Origin: Haloarcula japonica DSM 6131
GTDB taxonomy: Archaea; Halobacteriota; Halobacteria; Halobacteriales; Haloarculaceae
Direction of reading: 5' to 3'
Assembly: GCF_000336635.1 (NCBI RefSeq)
Contig: NZ_AOLY01000008.1
Coordinates: 19,898 to 83,897 of the forward strand
Length of the DNA: 64,000 nucleotides
Position numbers and translations under genes: made by a program. Position 1 is the first letter of the stretch. The number at the start of each line of letters is the position of its first letter. The notes under the pieces were generated by a model. It did no database searches, was not told the DNA's origin, and worked only from the letters and a program-made list of their open reading frames with translations. Below are positions 26,005 through 34,939 of the stretch, in pieces.

Positions 26005-26763
26005 CTACGGGCTCACCTCGTGGTCGGCCGTCTCCCCGTAGGCTGTCTCGAAGAACTGCCGTTCGAGCGCGACCGTGCGGTCGAACAGCGACGCCACCCT
26101 GGCCTCCCGACGGGGCGAAAGCGTCGGTCCGACGGCGTCGAGTTCGCGCCGTAGCCAGTCGACGAACGCGACGAAGGAGTCGACGGCGTGGAGATCGACC
26201 CACTCGGCGAAGTAGAAGGGCAGTTCCATCCCGGTGCTGGGCGGGCCGTCGCTGTCCGGGTCACCGTGCGTTTCCGCGGCCGCCGTCGCCCAGGACTCGT
26301 ATATCCACTCGGCGGGAACGAGCACGGCGAGCGTCTCGGCGTAGCCGCCCTCGTGCGCGGCGCGACCGAGCAGGTCGATGAACGCCGCCGTCGCCGGCGT
26401 CGGCTCGGGGTCCTGCCAACGTGACTCCGAGACGCCGAGCGCGGTAACGGAGCGCTCGAAGTAGTCGTCTTCCTCGTCGGTCACGGTGTCGAGAAACTCG
26501 ACGAGGCGACGCTTGGACGCCATATCTGGAGCCTGCCCGACCGCGTGGCCGAACGTCCCGACGAGTTCGTCGACGAAGGCGTAGTCCTGCACCAGATACG
26601 CGGCGAACGCGTCCTCGTCGAGCGTGCCGGCTCCGAGTTCCTCGACGAACCGGTGCTCGACAGCGGCGTCCCAGTCCGGTTGACTCCGCTCACGGAGCCA
26701 GTCGGTGAATCGGGGGTCGGTGACGCGGTCGGCGTAGGCTTCGTACGTCTCGGCCGCGGTCAT
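26005..26763 (-). CDS. TenA family protein, TenA_E type
   Basis: A 252-residue TenA/heme-oxygenase-like fold protein. Family segments are RFTDWLRERSQPDWDAAVEHRFVEELGAGTLDEDAFAAYLVQDYAFVDELVGTFGHAVGQAP and ETLAVLVPAEWIYESWAT. The active-site Cys of classical TenA is replaced in the segment LVPAEWIYESW by Glu (about residue 152), marking the TenA_E group, whose substrates include N-formyl aminopyrimidines in plants but are unknown in archaea. Start at ATG 26763 overlapping the TenA_C gene by 4 bases. A much longer frame exists upstream of this ATG but only as antisense to other genes. Confidence 0.9.
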   Translation of the reverse strand: MTAAETYEAYADRVTDPRFTDWLRERSQPDWDAAVEHRFVEELGAGTLDEDAFAAYLVQDYAFVDELVGTFGHAVGQAPDMASKRRLVEFLDTVTDEEDDYFERSVTALGVSESRWQDPEPTPATAAFIDLLGRAAHEGGYAETLAVLVPAEWIYESWATAAAETHGDPDSDGPPSTGMELPFYFAEWVDLHAVDSFVAFVDWLRRELDAVGPTLSPRREARVASLFDRTVALERQFFETAYGETADHEVSP

Positions 26764-27419
26764 AGCTCCCATCCCTCCCGCGTGTAGGCCATTTCCCAGA
26801 ACCGGTGCTCCAGTTTCGCGCTCGTCAGGAACGCGTCCTCCATCACGTCGTGCTGGCCGGGATACCGCTCCCCACAGCGGTCGACGTACGCCCGACACCA
26901 GCCCGTCGCCTCCCGGAAGTCCTCGCCCGTGTACATCTCGATGAACGGCGTGTATCGGTGTTCGCCGTCGGCCAGGTCCGCCATGTGCTCCGCGACATCG
27001 AGATAGCCCTGCATACAGGGGTACAGCGCCGCGACGATCTCTGCTTCGTGGCCCTCGTAGGCCGTCCGGACGAGGAAGTTCGTGTACGCCAGGCAGGTCG
27101 GGGCCTTCTCGGTTGACTCCAATTCCCGTTCCGAGATCCCGTAGTCCGCTGCGAACTCCCGGTGGAGGTCCATCTCGGTGTCGAGCACCTGATGGCCGAC
27201 GCCCAGCAGGTGCGTCATCGTCGACTCCTCGCGGGCCGTCGCGCCGGCAAGCGCGAACAGTCGCGCGTAGTCCTGCAGGTACCGGTAGTCCTGTGTCACC
27301 CAGTGCTTGAATGCCGCCTCGTCGAGCGTCCCGTCGGCCAATTCCCGGACGAACGGGTGGTCTTTCTGTGCGTCCCAGATGTCCTCGCCGATGTCGAGCA
27401 GGTGGTCGCTGAACGCCAT
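26760..27419 (-). CDS. tenA: TenA family aminopyrimidine aminohydrolase, TenA_C type
   Basis: A 219-residue TenA (thiaminase II fold). Known members hydrolyse aminomethyl-pyrimidine to hydroxymethylpyrimidine for thiamine salvage. Signs are HPFVRELADGTLDEAAFKHWVTQDYRYLQDYARLFALA and ALYPCMQGYLDVAEHMAD, with the nucleophile Cys135 at the same number as in Bacillus TenA, plus TPFIEMYTGEDFREATGWCRAYVD and late LEHRFWEMAY. First gene of the four-gene operon tenA_C-tenA_E-symporter-small protein; divergent from thiR. A TATA box on the reverse strand at 27446-27455 gives a leaderless start. Confidence 0.94.
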   Translation of the reverse strand: MAFSDHLLDIGEDIWDAQKDHPFVRELADGTLDEAAFKHWVTQDYRYLQDYARLFALAGATAREESTMTHLLGVGHQVLDTEMDLHREFAADYGISERELESTEKAPTCLAYTNFLVRTAYEGHEAEIVAALYPCMQGYLDVAEHMADLADGEHRYTPFIEMYTGEDFREATGWCRAYVDRCGERYPGQHDVMEDAFLTSAKLEHRFWEMAYTREGWEL

Positions 27420-27445
27420 TGGTAGTCGACACAACAGACTCCGAG

Positions 27446-27477
27446 GTATTATATTCTGCTAATACAACTTGGTTGTA
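27446..27477 (-). promoter_or_regulatory. tenA operon promoter: perfect palindrome next to TATA box, probable ThiR operator
   Basis: TACAAC-TTG-GTTGTA (27463-27477) is a perfect inverted repeat. Seven bases downstream on the reverse strand is AATATAATA (27446-27455), about 27-36 bases before the tenA_C start. The palindrome shares a core with the thi4 site at 15794-15808. Confidence 0.6.
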
Positions 27478-27535
27478 ATTCGGGAAACGAGATAATCTCG
27501 GCCGGCAGGGTACTTGAGGCTGGGGCGTTTCACTC

Positions 27536-28465
27536 ATGGCAATGACACTGCAGTTGCCGAGCGAGATCGTGGTCGAGCGGTTCCTCCCGACGGCCCGGGC
27601 GATGCTCGCCACGGAACTCGACGAGAAGGGGTGGACCCAGCAGGAAATCGCCGACCAGCTCGGCGTGACACAGGCCGCAGTGAGCAAATACGGCAGCGGC
27701 TCGGTCACCATCGAGGAGCGGTTCCACGAGGACGCCCGAATGCAACAGACCATCGAACGGATCGCCGACGGGCTAGCCGCAGGCGAGATGGACGAGTTCG
27801 CGGTGCTGGGCGAACTGCTCGCTCTGGTACGGGAGTTCGAGGACCGGGGCCCCATCTGTGCGGTCCACGAGGAAGAGATGCCGGCGCTACAGGGGATGGG
27901 CTGTGACCTCTGTGTCCGAGGGACAGACACCGCAGTCCAGGCGGAACGGGCTGTGCTGTCTTCGGTCCGGCGAGCCACGCGACTGCTGGCGGACAGCGCT
28001 GTCATCGTCGACGCCATCCCGAACGTGGGGATGAACGTCGGTATGGCGCTGCCGGACGCTGAAGACGCACTCGACGTGGCGGCAGTCCCTGGTCGGATTC
28101 ACGACCTGCGAGGGCGGGTCAACGTCCCATCGAACCCCGAGTTCGGCGCGTCAGAACACGTCGCAGGGACGATACTGGCCGCGATGGCGGTCGACCCCTC
28201 GCTCCGAGCGGCGCTCAATCTGACGAGCGATGAAGCGTTCCTTGACGCCGCCCAGGAACGGGGTATCGAGCCGCTGGAGTTCGACGCCGGCTACGAGGAC
28301 CGGGACGAGCGGCTCGAAGCGACGTTCCGCGAACGCGGCGACGTCCCTCGTGTCATCTACCACAGCGGCGCGTTCGGCATCGAACCGATAACCTACGTCT
28401 TCGGCGAGTCCGCGGTCGAGGCGGCCGAACTTGCAGTCGAACTCCTCGACGCGGCCGACACCTAA
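27536..28465 (+). CDS. thiR: ThiR, HTH regulator of thiamine genes with ThiN domain
   Basis: A 309-residue protein with an N-terminal XRE-like HTH (TQQEIADQLGVTQAAVSKYGSGSVTI, about residues 30-55) and a C-terminal ThiN-like domain (VDAIPNVGMNVGMALPDAEDALDVAAVPGRIHDL, NPEFGASEHVAGTILAAM, YHSGAFGIEPITYVFGESA). This matches ThiR, described as a thiamine-responsive archaeal regulator. A segment EEEMPALQGMGCDLCVRGTD with CxxC lies between the domains. It is divergent from the tenA operon with the palindrome between them. An in-frame ATG two codons later (27542, MTLQLPSEIV) matches related starts and may be the true one. Confidence 0.9.
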   Translation: MAMTLQLPSEIVVERFLPTARAMLATELDEKGWTQQEIADQLGVTQAAVSKYGSGSVTIEERFHEDARMQQTIERIADGLAAGEMDEFAVLGELLALVREFEDRGPICAVHEEEMPALQGMGCDLCVRGTDTAVQAERAVLSSVRRATRLLADSAVIVDAIPNVGMNVGMALPDAEDALDVAAVPGRIHDLRGRVNVPSNPEFGASEHVAGTILAAMAVDPSLRAALNLTSDEAFLDAAQERGIEPLEFDAGYEDRDERLEATFRERGDVPRVIYHSGAFGIEPITYVFGESAVEAAELAVELLDAADT

Positions 28466-28486
28466 CCGCCTTGGCCGCCGAAACAG

Positions 28487-29458
28487 TCAGAACCAGCCGG
28501 TCTCGGGGTCGATGGGGTTCTCGGGGTCCTCGCCGCGCAGCACCCGGACGACGTCTTCGGCCACGGTCCGTGTCAGTTCAACCCGGGACTCCTCTGAGTA
28601 CCACGCGACGTGGGGGCTACAGACCACGCTGTCGAGGTCGTGCAGCGACGACGCTCCGGGTGGCTCCGATTCGCGTACGTCCAGTCCGGCCCCGCCGAGG
28701 TCACCGCTGACGAGCGCGTCGTACAGCGCCGTCTCGTCGACGAGCCCGCCCCTGGCCGTGTTCACGAGCAGCGCGTCGTCCCGCATCCGGTCGAGCGCGT
28801 TCGCGTCGATCAGCCCTCTCGTCTCGTCGGTCAGCGGTGCGTGCAACGAGACGACGTCCGAATCTGTCAGCAGCGTCTCGAACGTGACCGACTCGACGCC
28901 GAGGTCGCCCATCGGGTACTCGGGAACGTAGGGGTCATAGGCGATGACGTCGACGTCGAACCCCCGGAGCTTCGCGGCGAACCGCCTGGCGAGCTTGCCG
29001 AAGGCGACAAGGCCGACGGTGCTGCCGGCGAGGCGATGTAGCGGCTGCCCGGTAGACCACTCCCACTCGCCGCTTTTCACCGACCGGTCGAACATCGGTA
29101 TCTTCCGCAGACAGGCGAGCATGAGCGCGAACGCGTGCGTCGACACTTCTTCGACGGAATAGTCGGGGACGTTGACCACCGTCACGCCGGCGTCGACCGC
29201 CGCCCGCACGTCGATGTTGTCTACGCCGATGCCAGCCCGGCCCACCACTTTGAGCGAGTCGGCGGCGTCAATGACCTCGGCCGTAACCTGCGTGCCGGCG
29301 TCGACGATTAACGCGTCCGCGCCCTTCACTGCGCGTGCGACGGCCGACGGTTCTTTCGCCCCTGTCGTTTCGACGGTCGCGTCAACCGCGTCCAGCACCG
29401 CCGCCCGTGTCTCCCCATCCATCACTTTAGTATCAGAGACAACAATTTTGTATGACAT
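28487..29458 (-). CDS. D-isomer specific 2-hydroxyacid dehydrogenase (CtBP/SerA-like)
   Basis: A 323-residue NAD-dependent dehydrogenase. Conserved pieces are VVGRAGIGVDNIDVRAAVDAGVTVVNVPDYSVEEVSTHAFALML, the nucleotide-binding GSTVGLVAFGKLARRFAAKLRGFDVDVIAYDPY (GxxxFGK in place of GxGxxG), and LLVNTARGGLVDETALYDALVSGDLGGAGLDV with catalytic Arg. The catalytic His is in VVCSPHVAWYSEES. No ACT domain follows, so it is not a classic PGDH; the substrate is uncertain. A TATA box TTTTATTTTA (29480-29489, reverse strand) gives a leaderless start. Convergent with thiR. Confidence 0.88.
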   Translation of the reverse strand: MSYKIVVSDTKVMDGETRAAVLDAVDATVETTGAKEPSAVARAVKGADALIVDAGTQVTAEVIDAADSLKVVGRAGIGVDNIDVRAAVDAGVTVVNVPDYSVEEVSTHAFALMLACLRKIPMFDRSVKSGEWEWSTGQPLHRLAGSTVGLVAFGKLARRFAAKLRGFDVDVIAYDPYVPEYPMGDLGVESVTFETLLTDSDVVSLHAPLTDETRGLIDANALDRMRDDALLVNTARGGLVDETALYDALVSGDLGGAGLDVRESEPPGASSLHDLDSVVCSPHVAWYSEESRVELTRTVAEDVVRVLRGEDPENPIDPETGWF

Positions 29459-29601
29459 ACTCTGGCTTGCTTCGGGCCTAAAATAAAATCATCTGTCAGG
29501 ATCAGTCCGGTCGTCGGAATCGCGGCACAGGACTGTGGCTGCACAGCGGTGACTAGCGAAGAACTGACAGAATAGCAGCAAACTTTTATGATAAATTCGC
29601 G

Positions 29602-29609
29602 AGGAGGTG
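29602..29609 (+). promoter_or_regulatory. Shine-Dalgarno-like GGAGGTGG before the AtoE-like gene
   Basis: The sequence ends 8 bases before ATG 29618 and supports that start over ATG 29588. A TATA-like TTTTATG (29583-29589) would however start transcription near 29612, leaving this motif outside the message, so its role depends on the real transcription start. Confidence 0.4.
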
Positions 29610-29617
29610 GCAACAGT

Positions 29618-31027
29618 ATGTCGGCTAGTAACACAGGTGAAACTTCCCTCGAACGCATCGGCTATCGACTCTCCGCGTGGGTGGAACGGTGGATGCCCAG
29701 CCCGTTCCTGTTCGCGCTCATCCTCAGCTACGTCGTGTTCTTGGCCGGCGTCGGCCTCACCGGGTCCGGCCCCGTCGAGATGGTGCAGTTCTGGTACGAC
29801 GGCTTCTGGGCGTTTCTGACGTTCTCGATGCAGATGGTCCTCATCCTGATGACGGGCTTCGTCGTGGCGTACCACCCGCGTGTCAACGCCGGCATCCGCC
29901 GGCTGACGCAACTCCCCAGCACCGGGAAACAGGCGGTCGTCCTCGTCGGCCTGTTGACGATGCTGCTTGGCTGGATCCACTGGGGGCTGAGCCTCATCCT
30001 CGGCGCTATCTTCGCCCGAGAGATGGGCAAGACAGCCCACGAAAACGACATCGACGTCCACTACCCGGTCCTCTGTGTCGCCGGCTACCTCGGCCTCGGG
30101 CTCACCTGGCACTGGGGGCTATCCGGGTCCGCGCCGCTGCTCCTTGCGACGGAGGGCAACGAGTTCATCCAGCAGGGCGTCATTGACGTCGTCGTCTCCG
30201 CCTCCGAGACCATCTTCCATCCCTACGGCCTCATCCTGACGGGGCTGTCGATAGCCTACGCCCTCGTCGTCCTGTACGTCATCACGCCGACCGGCGACCA
30301 GGCACGGGGTATCACGCATTACATCCCCGAAAACGACCTGTTCGAGTCCGCGAGTGACGGCGGTACGGAGACGACCGCCGATCAGTCCCGGCAGCAGGTC
30401 CCGGCGGAACGCATCAACCACAGCCGTTTGCTGGGCGGGATTATCGGCCTGACCGGTATCGCGATGGTCGTCGCCCAGTTCGTCCAGTCCGGTATCGACG
30501 CGCTCGGGCTGAACATCGTCAATTTCGGCTTCCTGACGATTGGGATCTTCATCTACATGGACCCACAGACATACCGGGAGAAGTTCGGCGAGGCGGCGAC
30601 CGCCGCGGCGGGCATCGTGTTGCTGTTCCCCTTCTTCGCCGGCATTCAGGGGATGATGGCGTCCTCCGGGCTGGCGCAGTTGATGGCGGGCGGGCTCATT
30701 TCGCTGTCCACGCCCCAGACGTTCCCGGTCATCGCCTGGCTCGCCGGCGCGACGGTCAACATCTTCGCTCCCTCCGGCGGCGGCGAGTGGATCATCCTCG
30801 GGCCGCCGATTCTCGAAGCCGCACAGAACCTCGGGGTCCCGGTCGGCCAGGCGACGATGGCCTACGCCGTCGGCGACGCCCACACGAACCTCCTCAATCC
30901 CTTCTGGGCGCTCCCGCTGCTAGCTATCACCCGCATCAAGGCCCGGGAGATGTTCGGCTACGCCATCGCGATGTTGCTCGCGCTCACGCCGTTCCTGGCT
31001 GTCGTCCTGTTCGTCCTGCCGTACTAA
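29618..31027 (+). CDS. short-chain fatty acid transporter (AtoE family)
   Basis: A 469-residue membrane protein with about 11 segments. Diagnostic AtoE stretches are WVERWMPSPFLFALILSYVVFLAGV, VQFWYDGFWAFLTFSMQMVLILMTGFVVAYHPRVN, LGWIHWGLSLILGAIFAREM, LGLGLTWHWGLSGSAPLLLAT and INIFAPSGGGEWIILGPPI-like NIFAPSGGGEWIILGPP, ending with AYAVGDAHTNLLNPFWALPLLAI. Family members are proposed to import short-chain fatty acids such as acetoacetate or butyrate; the actual cargo here is unproven. Start at 29618 rather than the in-frame 29588, because the protein then begins at MSASNTGETSLERIGYRLS. Confidence 0.88.
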   Translation: MSASNTGETSLERIGYRLSAWVERWMPSPFLFALILSYVVFLAGVGLTGSGPVEMVQFWYDGFWAFLTFSMQMVLILMTGFVVAYHPRVNAGIRRLTQLPSTGKQAVVLVGLLTMLLGWIHWGLSLILGAIFAREMGKTAHENDIDVHYPVLCVAGYLGLGLTWHWGLSGSAPLLLATEGNEFIQQGVIDVVVSASETIFHPYGLILTGLSIAYALVVLYVITPTGDQARGITHYIPENDLFESASDGGTETTADQSRQQVPAERINHSRLLGGIIGLTGIAMVVAQFVQSGIDALGLNIVNFGFLTIGIFIYMDPQTYREKFGEAATAAAGIVLLFPFFAGIQGMMASSGLAQLMAGGLISLSTPQTFPVIAWLAGATVNIFAPSGGGEWIILGPPILEAAQNLGVPVGQATMAYAVGDAHTNLLNPFWALPLLAITRIKAREMFGYAIAMLLALTPFLAVVLFVLPY

Positions 31028-31105
31028 GCAGGGCCACAGTCCCGGAGAACCGACTGATTGCCCCTTCTTCGAGCATTAAGTTGCTGGGAGAACAGCGATC
31101 CGACA

Positions 31106-32455
31106 ATGGCAACGGAGACGGGAGCCGAGGAGGACGTGGACCTGCTCGACTCCTTCCGGCAGTTCTTCGCGCTGGAGCGGGACGTGCTCGTGCTCTCGCT
31201 GTCCATGCTGGCGTTCAGCCTCGCGTTCCAGATGACCAGCCGGTACGTTCCCGAGTACATGCGTATTCTGGGGGCCAGTGCCGGCGTCATCGGCCTGTAC
31301 GGCAGCGTCGGGAATCTCATCAGCGCGGTGTACCCCTACCCCGGCGGCGCGGTGTCGGACCGCATCGGATCACGGCTGGCGCTGACCGCGTTCGCCACGC
31401 TTGCGACGGTTGGCTTCGGCATCTGGTATCTCGCGTCGGTCGTCGGCGACATCGCGCTCGGCGCAGTGACGCTGCCGGCCTGGACGCTCGTGTTCGTCGG
31501 CCTCTTTCTCGCACAGGCCTGGAAGTCCTTCGGACTGGGCGCGACCTTCGCCATCGTCAAGCAGAGCGTCCCGCCGGGGCGGCTGGCGATGGGGTTCGCC
31601 AGTACGGAGGTGTTCCGCCGCATCGGCTTCCTGCTCGGGCCGCTTGCAGCCGCGGCGCTGCTCGCGACGACCGCGACGTTCGTCGACGGCTTCCAGCGCG
31701 TGCTGCTGGTCGCGCTGGCCTGTGGTGTCGTCGCAACAGTCGCCCAACACGTCCTCTACGACGCCAGCGAGGACACACTCGGGAAATCCTTCGAGGGCAT
31801 CGACCAGATACTCGCTGACCTGCGGACGATGCCGGCGACGCTCCGCCCGCTCTTGGTCGCTGATACGTTCGTCCGCTTCGCCAACGGCATGGTGTACGTC
31901 TTCTTCGTCATCGTCGTCACGGAGTTCCTCTCCGTGGGGTTCACCGGCTTCGGCGTGCAACTTCGCCCCGACGCCTTCTTCGGCATCCTACTGGGTGTCG
32001 AGATGGTCGTCGCCATCGTCTCGATGGCTCCCGTCGCAAAGCTCACCGAGTGGGCCGGCCTCAAGCCCGCCGTCGCGCTGGGCTTCCTCGTCTACGCCGT
32101 CTTTCCGCTCCTGCTCATCTTCGCCCCGGGCGACCAGTGGGTGCTGGTGCTGCTGTTCGCGTTCTCCGGGCTGCGGTTCGCCGGTCTGCCGGCCCACAAG
32201 GCGCTCATCGTCGGCCCGGCGGAACAGGACGCCGGCGGCCGTGTCACCGGGACCTACTACCTGATCCGGAACACGCTGGTCATCCCCAGCGCCGCCTTCG
32301 GCGGCTGGCTCTACGGTAGCGAGTGGGCGGTGGCGGTCGGCGACATCGTCATACAGACCGGCCCGGAACTCGCCTTCGGCGTCGCCACCGTCGTCGGGCT
32401 GGTCGGCGTCGCCTACTTCGCCGTCTTCGGTCGAGAGTTCGAGGCCTACGAATAA
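31106..32455 (+). CDS. major facilitator superfamily transporter
   Basis: A 449-residue MFS protein with about 12 membrane segments. It starts with a short acidic tail followed by LVLSLSMLAFSLAFQMTSRYVPEYMRILGASAGVIGLYGSVGNL. The loop between segments 2 and 3 is YPYPGGAVSDRIGSRLALTAF, a version of the MFS GxxxDRxGRR signature, repeated weakly in the second half (FGGWLYGS). The central loop (YDASEDTLGKSFEGIDQILADLRTMPATLRPLLVADTF) is cytoplasmic. Substrate unknown. Begins 78 bases after the AtoE-like gene and may be co-transcribed. Confidence 0.85.
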   Translation: MATETGAEEDVDLLDSFRQFFALERDVLVLSLSMLAFSLAFQMTSRYVPEYMRILGASAGVIGLYGSVGNLISAVYPYPGGAVSDRIGSRLALTAFATLATVGFGIWYLASVVGDIALGAVTLPAWTLVFVGLFLAQAWKSFGLGATFAIVKQSVPPGRLAMGFASTEVFRRIGFLLGPLAAAALLATTATFVDGFQRVLLVALACGVVATVAQHVLYDASEDTLGKSFEGIDQILADLRTMPATLRPLLVADTFVRFANGMVYVFFVIVVTEFLSVGFTGFGVQLRPDAFFGILLGVEMVVAIVSMAPVAKLTEWAGLKPAVALGFLVYAVFPLLLIFAPGDQWVLVLLFAFSGLRFAGLPAHKALIVGPAEQDAGGRVTGTYYLIRNTLVIPSAAFGGWLYGSEWAVAVGDIVIQTGPELAFGVATVVGLVGVAYFAVFGREFEAYE

Positions 32456-32475
32456 GGTCGCCGCGCTGTGCCTAC

Positions 32476-32604
32476 CTACCACTCGTCGCGCGGCGGGAAC
32501 TCCTCGCCACAGCGCGGACAGTACCGCATCGGTGCGCGGGACTCCTGGCCGTCCCTGTCGAACGTTATCTCTCGTCCGCAACTTTTGCATGCTAGCTTTG
32601 GCAT
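32476..32604 (-). CDS. 42-residue zinc-ribbon protein
   Basis: ATG at 32604 to TAG at 32476 gives a small protein starting MPKLACKSCGREITFDRDG and ending RYCPRCGEEFPPRDEW. The two CxxC pairs (CKSC and CPRC) make a single zinc ribbon. Such tiny zinc-finger proteins are abundant in haloarchaea and usually uncharacterised. It stands convergent to the MFS gene and divergent from truD. Confidence 0.75.
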   Translation of the reverse strand: MPKLACKSCGREITFDRDGQESRAPMRYCPRCGEEFPPRDEW

Positions 32605-32750
32605 CGTGGTGGTCTCCGGTCGCCAACACAGCCACGACCTAGTCACAGATAGTATGTGTGCCGTGATAACACTAGGTGCTGGCCGTGATGCGGGACGGTG
32701 GGGAGTCCGCAAACGCCAACCATAAGCGCTGACCCGCGAACATCCACACA

Positions 32751-34133
32751 ATGAGAGCGGCCCACTCTATCGAGCAAGCGGTCGGCATGGAGTACTACGT
32801 CAGCGACGCCGATGGGGTGGGCGGCCGCCTCCGCGCCTCCCCCGCGGACTTCCGTGTTCGGGAGTTAGAGGCGTTCGATACTGAACCAATTGGTGCCGAC
32901 ACTGGCGCGTACCCGCATCTCGTCTTCCGGGCGGAGCTACGGAACTGGGAGACCAACGACTTCGCCAGCAAACTGTCGGACCGGCTGGGCATCTCCCGCG
33001 AGCGGGTGTCGTGGGCGGGGACGAAGGACAAGCGCGCGGTCACGACCCAGCTGTTCTCGGTGAAGGGGGTCGCGGCTGAAGACCTGCCCGAAATCGGCGG
33101 TACGGATATCGAGGTCATCGGCCGCGCCGGTCGTCCGATTCTCTTCGGCGACCTGGCGGGCAATGCCTTCGAAATTGTCGTCCGGGATACCGAGAACACC
33201 GACAACGCCGCCAGCGTGGTGGCGGACCTCCAAGCCTTCGCTAGCGGGGACACCCCAGCCGCGAGCGAGGAGCGCGCCGGCGACGCCACGCTGCCGGACG
33301 GCGACACGACGGTCGGCGTTCCCAACTACTTCGGCCAGCAGCGGTTCGGGTCGCGCCGGCCGGTCACCCACGAGGTCGGGCTGGCCATCGCCCGCGGCGA
33401 GTGGCAGGACGCGGTCCTCGCCTACGTCGGGAACCCGAACGAGCGCGAACCCGAATCGACGCAAGAGGCTAGAGCCTACGTGGATGAAACCCACGACTGG
33501 GCTGGCGCGCTGGACAAGCTCCCCGGCGCGCTGGGCTATGAACGCTCCATCTGTCACCGGCTGGTCGAGAATGGGGCCGACGAGCCGGAAGATTTCCGCG
33601 AGGCGCTGGAGGCGCTGCCGTCGAACCTCCAGTCGCTGTTCGTCAACGCCGCCCAGTCGTACGTGTTCAACCGCATCCTTTCCGAGCGGCTGGACCGTGG
33701 GCTCCCCTTCGACCGCCCCGTCGAGGGCGATGTGGTCTGTTTCCGGGACAGCGACGCGCCCGAGGACTTCCCGATTCCGGATGCCGACCGCACCCAGCAG
33801 GTCACGGCGAAGCGGCTCTCGACCGTCGAGCGCCACTGCGAGCGCGGGCGAGCGTTCGTCACTGCGCCGCTGGTCGGGACCGACACCGAGCTGGGCAGTG
33901 GCGAACCGGGCGATATCGCCCGTGAAGTCCTCGACGATGTGGGCCTCGAACAGGGCGATTTCGACCTCCCGGGGGCGTTCGACAGCGACGGAACACGGCG
34001 GGCCGTTCTGCTCCGGACGGACCTCGGTGTCGAGCGCGACGGTGCTGACCTGACGTTCACGTTCTCGCTACCGAAGGGGAGCTATGCGACGGTCCTCCTC
34101 CGTGAGTTCCGGAAAGGCGACCCGGACGCGTAG
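32751..34133 (+). CDS. truD: tRNA pseudouridine(13) synthase TruD
   Basis: A 460-residue TruD that converts U13 of tRNA to pseudouridine. The N-terminal block [14 protein letters not shown] and [49 protein letters not shown] contains the catalytic Asp in GTKDKRA. The middle has [25 protein letters not shown], typical of TruD. The inserted TRUD domain (about residues 220-380) contains the [14 protein letters not shown] segment. End: [26 protein letters not shown]-like CCATAAGC lies about 30 bases before the ATG, suggesting a leaderless message. Confidence 0.96.
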   Translation: MRAAHSIEQAVGMEYYVSDADGVGGRLRASPADFRVRELEAFDTEPIGADTGAYPHLVFRAELRNWETNDFASKLSDRLGISRERVSWAGTKDKRAVTTQLFSVKGVAAEDLPEIGGTDIEVIGRAGRPILFGDLAGNAFEIVVRDTENTDNAASVVADLQAFASGDTPAASEERAGDATLPDGDTTVGVPNYFGQQRFGSRRPVTHEVGLAIARGEWQDAVLAYVGNPNEREPESTQEARAYVDETHDWAGALDKLPGALGYERSICHRLVENGADEPEDFREALEALPSNLQSLFVNAAQSYVFNRILSERLDRGLPFDRPVEGDVVCFRDSDAPEDFPIPDADRTQQVTAKRLSTVERHCERGRAFVTAPLVGTDTELGSGEPGDIAREVLDDVGLEQGDFDLPGAFDSDGTRRAVLLRTDLGVERDGADLTFTFSLPKGSYATVLLREFRKGDPDA

Positions 34134-34203
34134 CGGTTCGACCGTGTTCGGCAACTGATGCGGAATATGCAACGGTTAAGTCCGGCCACACACGCCATCT
34201 CGT

Positions 34204-34899
34204 ATGGGCGAGCTACCGGACGAGTTTTCGTGCACCATTACCGACTGGGAGTACATCTACGGCCTCTGTCGAGACGTAGCCAACGACGTGAAAGCCGCCG
34301 AGTTCGAGCCCGACGTGGTCGTTGCGCTGGCACGCGGCGGCTGGTTCGGCGGGCGCTGTCTCTGTGATTTCCTCGGGCTGGACGACCTGGCGAGCCTGAA
34401 GGTCGAACACTACGTCGGCACCGCGGCGAAAGGCGAGGAGGCCCAAATAAAGTACCCGCTGGCCGACGGCGCGGTCGAGGGCAAGGACGTACTGGTCGTC
34501 GACGACATCGCCGACACCGGCCAGTCAATCGAGACGGCCGCTGAGTGTGTACGTGACCAAAACCCGAGCAGCGTCCGAACGGCGACGCTCCAGTTGCTCC
34601 AGACCAGCGACCACGAACCGGAGTTCGTCGGCGAACGCCTCGACGAGTGGACCTGGGTCGTCTACCCCTGGAACTTCGTGGAAGACATGATCGAACTCAC
34701 CGCGGGCGTGATGGCGAAGAGCGACCAGCAGACCCACACCGAAGACGACATCCGCCAGCTACTGCGGGAGTACCACGGCGTTAGCCGCACGGACCTGGAG
34801 ATCGCACAGCCGAACCGACTGGGCGAGGTTACCACCGAGATGGAGCGGCGCGGCGTCGTCGAATCAGTCGGCGACGGCTGGCAACTCACCGACGACTGA
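34204..34899 (+). CDS. purine phosphoribosyltransferase (Gpt/HGPRT-like) with C-terminal winged helix
   Basis: A 231-residue protein. The phosphoribosyltransferase core runs to about residue 165: PDVVVALARGGWFGGRCLCDFLGL, and the PRPP loop VLVVDDIADTGQSIETAAECV with the acidic pair. It ends with WVVYPWNFVEDM, as in COG2236-type archaeal enzymes that salvage purine bases. The last 60 residues (TEDDIRQLLREYHGVSRTDLEIAQPN, then VTTEMERRGVVESVGDGWQLTDD) look like a winged helix, so it may also bind nucleic acid or form a regulatory interface. Exact base preference cannot be told from sequence. Confidence 0.88.
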   Translation: MGELPDEFSCTITDWEYIYGLCRDVANDVKAAEFEPDVVVALARGGWFGGRCLCDFLGLDDLASLKVEHYVGTAAKGEEAQIKYPLADGAVEGKDVLVVDDIADTGQSIETAAECVRDQNPSSVRTATLQLLQTSDHEPEFVGERLDEWTWVVYPWNFVEDMIELTAGVMAKSDQQTHTEDDIRQLLREYHGVSRTDLEIAQPNRLGEVTTEMERRGVVESVGDGWQLTDD

Positions 34900-34939
34900 G
34901 CAGGGTAGCCGCGGTAGCCCGACAGGCGTCGCTCACACC

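Noticed and set aside
26764..28017. Long upstream extension of the TenA_E reading frame (670 codons in total)
   Set aside because: The extension is antisense to thiR and runs through tenA_C in another frame; its product is low-complexity and the family start is ATG 26763.
29588..29617. Earlier ATG for the AtoE-like transporter
   Set aside because: It overlaps the TATA-like element and the SD-like GGAGGTGG; the product begins more sensibly at 29618.
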